DNA from: an uncultured Prevotellaceae bacterium
GTDB taxonomy: Bacteria; Bacteroidota; Bacteroidia; Bacteroidales; Bacteroidaceae
Reading direction: 5' to 3'
Assembly (NCBI GenBank): GCA_946407325.1
Contig: CAMJNN010000063.1
Span: 1-7,046, forward strand
DNA: 7,046 bases
In this document: positions 5,389 to 7,046 of the stretch, in pieces
Numbering within the stretch: the first letter of the stretch is position 1
How the letters are laid out: each line of letters opens with the position of its first letter
Notes under the pieces: generated by a model
Databases searched by the model: none
What the model was told of the DNA's origin: nothing
The model's input: only the letters and a program-made list of their open reading frames with translations
Translations under genes and position numbers: made by a program

Positions 5389-5814
5389 TCACATTGCGGG
5401 CTCTGAGCCGCTACCTTCGTAAATCCATTGGTCCGTCATTCTCGGCAACTTTTGCCTCCGGTTCCCACCGTTTCTCTTCCAACTCACATGAATAAAGTTG
5501 GGGTAATAAATCAACTGGTCATACTTCCCCTGCTCCTCTATTACTTTTCCTAAATCCTTGACCGTGAACCCAGAACCTTGAACCGGAGCGATGTCCGCCG
5601 CTTCACCTTTCAGGTGCTGGCTATTCGCCACGCCCCCCACCTCCCGATTATGCTTCGGGCATCGGTACCCACTAATCACCACGATAGGCCCTAACCGCTC
5701 ACGCGCCGGATCTAACACATTGTCCACCAGCGCTTCTATGTTCTGCACTGCCTCAGGAGGCATCCTGCACCGCCCGCAGCGACACATGAACTCATTCAAC
5801 TTAAAAAACTTCAT
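5389..5814 (-). CDS. M15-family zinc D-Ala-D-Ala peptidase (endolysin-like)
   Basis: The 141-aa protein is a single peptidase M15A (Peptidase_M15_3) domain, a zinc metallopeptidase that cuts peptide cross-links or stem peptides of peptidoglycan. Visible landmarks are the N-terminal cysteine cluster CRCGRC (11-16), as in many phage M15 proteins, then SGYRCPKHNREVGG (48-61), then SQHLKGEAADI with zinc ligands His67 and Asp74. The third ligand, His109, lies in NFIHVSW. There is no signal peptide, so it would need a holin, leakage or lysis to reach the wall, as phage endolysins do. Its 141-aa length fits a compact phage or phage-derived enzyme rather than a housekeeping carboxypeptidase. It is followed within ~50 nt by the spanin-like gene pair and preceded by a terminator-like hairpin (5847-5873). 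I could not find a consensus -33/-7 promoter in the short gap upstream. Confidence 0.92.
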   Translation of the reverse strand: MKFFKLNEFMCRCGRCRMPPEAVQNIEALVDNVLDPARERLGPIVVISGYRCPKHNREVGGVANSQHLKGEAADIAPVQGSGFTVKDLGKVIEEQGKYDQLIYYPNFIHVSWKRNGGNRRQKLPRMTDQWIYEGSGSEPAM

Positions 5815-5846
5815 ATCACCCTATATTTACCTTTGCTTCCAGGCAT

Positions 5847-5873
5847 AAAAATGGCTCCCGCACTGCGAGAGCC
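5847..5873 (-). terminator. intrinsic terminator between the 45-aa gene and the M15 gene
   Basis: On the minus strand, GGCTCTCGC-AGT-GCGGGAGCC (5853-5873) forms a 9-bp GC-rich stem with one G-U pair that exists only in minus-strand RNA. It is followed by ATTTTTA (U-run at 5847-5851). It should end transcripts from the sigma-like gene. Unless read through, the M15-spanin-like genes need their own promoter in the 32 nt before the M15 ATG, or antitermination. Confidence 0.75.
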
Positions 5874-5888
5874 ACCCTCGTGTCCTAA

Positions 5889-5904
5889 TAACGGAAGCCC
5901 GTTA
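5889..5904 (-). promoter_or_regulatory. small hairpin just upstream of the terminator
   Basis: TAACGG-GCTT-CCGTTA (minus strand) forms a perfect 6-bp stem with a 4-nt loop, starting 5 nt after the stop of the 45-aa gene and 15 nt before the terminator stem. No U-run follows. It could be the first arm of an attenuator or an mRNA-stabilising 3' structure. Confidence 0.4.
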
Positions 5905-5909
5905 CTACA

Positions 5910-6047
5910 TTAATCTTTCCCCTGCTCCTCTATGAAACTTTTCATTTCCTTCAGGTACTCATCTAAGGAAATGCCCCATGTCTCTTGAAATTCGGTCGGA
6001 GTAACATCGTTCGCTTCCAGTACACTGATTAAATCTAACAAGTTCAT
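5910..6047 (-). CDS. hypothetical 45-aa acidic protein
   Basis: ATG 6045-6047 to TAA 5910-5912 encodes 45 residues, starting MNLLDLISVLEANDVTPTEF and ending SFIEEQGKD. It is strongly acidic and looks all-helical (LLDLISVLEANDV, then SLDEYLKEMKSFIEE). No membrane segment, Cys or known motif is seen. It starts 14 nt after the stop of the sigma-like gene, on the same strand, and is followed by two hairpins, so the pair forms a compact unit. A small acidic partner next to a sigma-like gene could act as an anti-sigma or adaptor factor, but nothing in the sequence proves this. I do not recognise the family. Confidence 0.6.
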   Translation of the reverse strand: MNLLDLISVLEANDVTPTEFQETWGISLDEYLKEMKSFIEEQGKD

Positions 6048-6061
6048 AATTAAATAATCTT

Positions 6062-6661
6062 TTAAAATGAATTAATCTTATACTTATTTTGTCTTACTTT
6101 ATCTATCATCTTCGTTTCCAGTGCTCGCACTTCCACGATGGTCATCTTCAATCGCTTCGAAATGGCCCTTCGATCGTTCAGTTCTCTCACCAGATGAAGG
6201 AACTTCAGTAACTCTGGGTCATCCTTTAATCGCATTTCAGCCTGCTCATAAGCAATAGCCTTCAAATCCTCGTCAATTTCTTCTTCAGCCATCATAAGGT
6301 CCAGTTCACGCTGAACATTTTCATCTTGGCTGGCCGACAAGAACTCAGGCTCTTTTTGCGTAATCCAGTCCCTCGCGATATGATGTATCTCACTGTTGGC
6401 TATTCTGATTAGCTGCGTCTGCAGACTCAGACTATCTTTCCATTTCCAACTACCTGACGCCCACTTAATATAGGCTCGTCTGGCGATAACCTTCACGGGG
6501 ATATCACCCAGGTTCGCTTCCGAAAAAGGGCCGTTATCCGTCCTCCCTCTCAGCTCTTTGGTTATCCACTTGCCCAGTACTTCAAGCGCAGTCATCAGTT
6601 CTTTTTGAGGAACATCAGCAGGGCGCCTCGCCTGTTTCTTTTGTAAGTTGGTATTACCCAT
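6062..6661 (-). CDS. putative sigma-70-like / helix-turn-helix regulator
   Basis: The 199-aa protein starts at ATG 6659-6661 with a basic N-terminus (MGNTNLQKKQARRP), so it is cytosolic. The segment WASGSWKWKDSLSLQTQLIRIANSEIHH (split here into WASGSWKW and LQTQLIRIANSEIHH, about residues 68-96) recalls the sigma region 2 helix of divergent Bacteroidota sigma-like proteins. The middle (~105-150) is acidic (MMAEEEIDEDLK). The C-terminus (~158-192) fits a sigma region 4 helix-turn-helix: LNDRRAISKRLKM, a turn, then TIVEVRALETKMIDKVRQ. By family analogy it could direct RNA polymerase to particular promoters. It precedes the lysis-like genes but is separated from them by a terminator, so it could act on them in trans. 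It could also be a phage-type terminase small subunit-like or other HTH protein, and I could not rule that out. Confidence 0.5.
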   Translation of the reverse strand: MGNTNLQKKQARRPADVPQKELMTALEVLGKWITKELRGRTDNGPFSEANLGDIPVKVIARRAYIKWASGSWKWKDSLSLQTQLIRIANSEIHHIARDWITQKEPEFLSASQDENVQRELDLMMAEEEIDEDLKAIAYEQAEMRLKDDPELLKFLHLVRELNDRRAISKRLKMTIVEVRALETKMIDKVRQNKYKINSF

Positions 6662-6836
6662 CTTGAAATAATTTTAAAATTAAAAATAGTTTTATTCGGG
6701 CAATGATTACGAACTTCGTTCGACTTTCATCGCCTCTATCTATAATTTAAAGCCATTTATTTGCCCCGCCTCATTTTCAGGCAGTTACAAACACTACCTT
6801 TTCCGATTCTCGGCCTGCTGAGCAAGCTAAAAGGGC
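6662..6836. other. intergenic region upstream of the sigma-like gene
   Basis: This AT-rich spacer must hold the promoter of the minus-strand sigma-like gene, because the fcl terminator lies just upstream. The nearest match to a -7 box is TATTTTTA (6681-6688, minus strand; one mismatch to TAnnTTTG), with no clear -33 element. A small hairpin CGAAC-TTC-GTTCG lies near 6710-6722. No ORF, tRNA or repeat array is visible. Confidence 0.3.
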
Positions 6837-6879
6837 AAAAAAAAGAGCGAACACCAGATCTTCTGATATTCGCTCTTTT
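6837..6879 (-). terminator. strong intrinsic terminator of fcl
   Basis: On the minus strand a stem of at least 16 pairs begins AAAAGAGCGAAUAUCAGA and closes over a 3-nt loop (AGA). It is followed by a run of eight U (6837-6844, partly in the stem). Two stem positions pair only as G-U in the minus-strand RNA and would mismatch on the plus strand, which fixes the orientation. It begins about 20 nt after the fcl stop. Confidence 0.88.
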
Positions 6880-6899
6880 CTTCATACGTTCAACATCAA

Positions 6900-7046
6900 T
6901 CACCTTTCTGCTCGCATGGGATTGTTCAGGAAGTCCTCATACGCCAGACGGATGCCATCTTCCAACTCGGTCTTGTAGGTCCATCCAAGGGCGGTAGCTT
7001 TGCTTACATCCAACAACTTACGAGGGGTGCCGTTAGGACGGGTGGT
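6900..7046 (-). CDS. fcl: GDP-L-fucose synthase, C-terminal 48 residues
   Basis: The frame enters from the right edge and ends at TGA 6900-6902. It begins [20 protein letters not shown] and continues [38 protein letters not shown] is the C-terminal signature of GDP-4-keto-6-deoxy-D-mannose 3,5-epimerase/4-reductase (E. coli Fcl has [20 protein letters not shown]). The enzyme makes GDP-L-fucose from GDP-mannose-derived intermediate in the cytosol, using NADPH, for capsule or surface fucosylation. The catalytic Ser-Tyr-Lys and Rossmann parts lie outside the window. The hairpin at 6837-6879 ends its transcript. Gmd, the usual partner dehydratase, is not visible. Confidence 0.9.
   Translation of the reverse strand, partial: TTRPNGTPRKLLDVSKATALGWTYKTELEDGIRLAYEDFLNNPMRAER

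Noticed and set aside
1..7046. CRISPR array, tRNA, rRNA, insertion sequence or attachment-site repeats
   Set aside because: I saw no regularly spaced repeats, no cloverleaf-like sequence, no transposase frame, and no matching direct repeats on the two sides of the phage-like block (3629-6661). By-eye reading could miss short att cores.

Overview
The window is a piece of a Bacteroidota chromosome, most likely from the Prevotella/Segatella/Bacteroides group. Three things point there: a textbook Bacteroidota promoter (TTTG-N20-TATCTTTG) at 3547-3578, mostly weak ribosome binding sites, and protein families typical of that group. Every gene I can support lies on the minus strand, so the locus reads from high to low coordinates. 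It looks like part of a surface polysaccharide (capsule or O-antigen) locus, interrupted by a block of phage-like genes.

In transcription order: (1) 7046-6900, the C-terminal end of GDP-L-fucose synthase, closed by a strong intrinsic terminator at 6837-6879. (2) 6661-5910, a sigma-70-like protein with a C-terminal helix-turn-helix, then a 45-aa acidic protein, then two consecutive hairpins, the second of which looks like a terminator (5847-5873). (3) 5814-3629, an M15 peptidase, a 13-codon mini-ORF, a membrane-anchored coiled-coil protein, a lipoprotein with a C-terminal membrane segment whose start lies inside the previous gene, and a 328-aa protein resembling DUF6266. (4) A consensus promoter and a leader of about 160-190 nt that contains a 24-aa ORF. 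(5) 3351-577, a WbuC-family cupin, a PglE-like nucleotide-sugar aminotransferase and UDP-glucose 4-epimerase. (6) A 39-aa ORF overlapping the galE stop, then a DUF6680-like membrane protein broken by a single-base frameshift and running off the left edge.

The fcl, wbuC, aminotransferase and galE genes supply or modify nucleotide sugars (GDP-fucose, an amino-deoxy sugar, UDP-galactose or UDP-GalNAc) for a surface glycan. The central block reads like a phage lysis module: a peptidoglycan peptidase (endolysin-like) next to two overlapping genes with the architecture of phage spanins, preceded by a sigma-like regulator. No capsid, terminase, integrase or tail gene is visible, so it is either a phage remnant or a domesticated module. 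The sigma-factor and spanin roles are inference from architecture. The galE, aminotransferase, M15, WbuC and fcl calls are strong.
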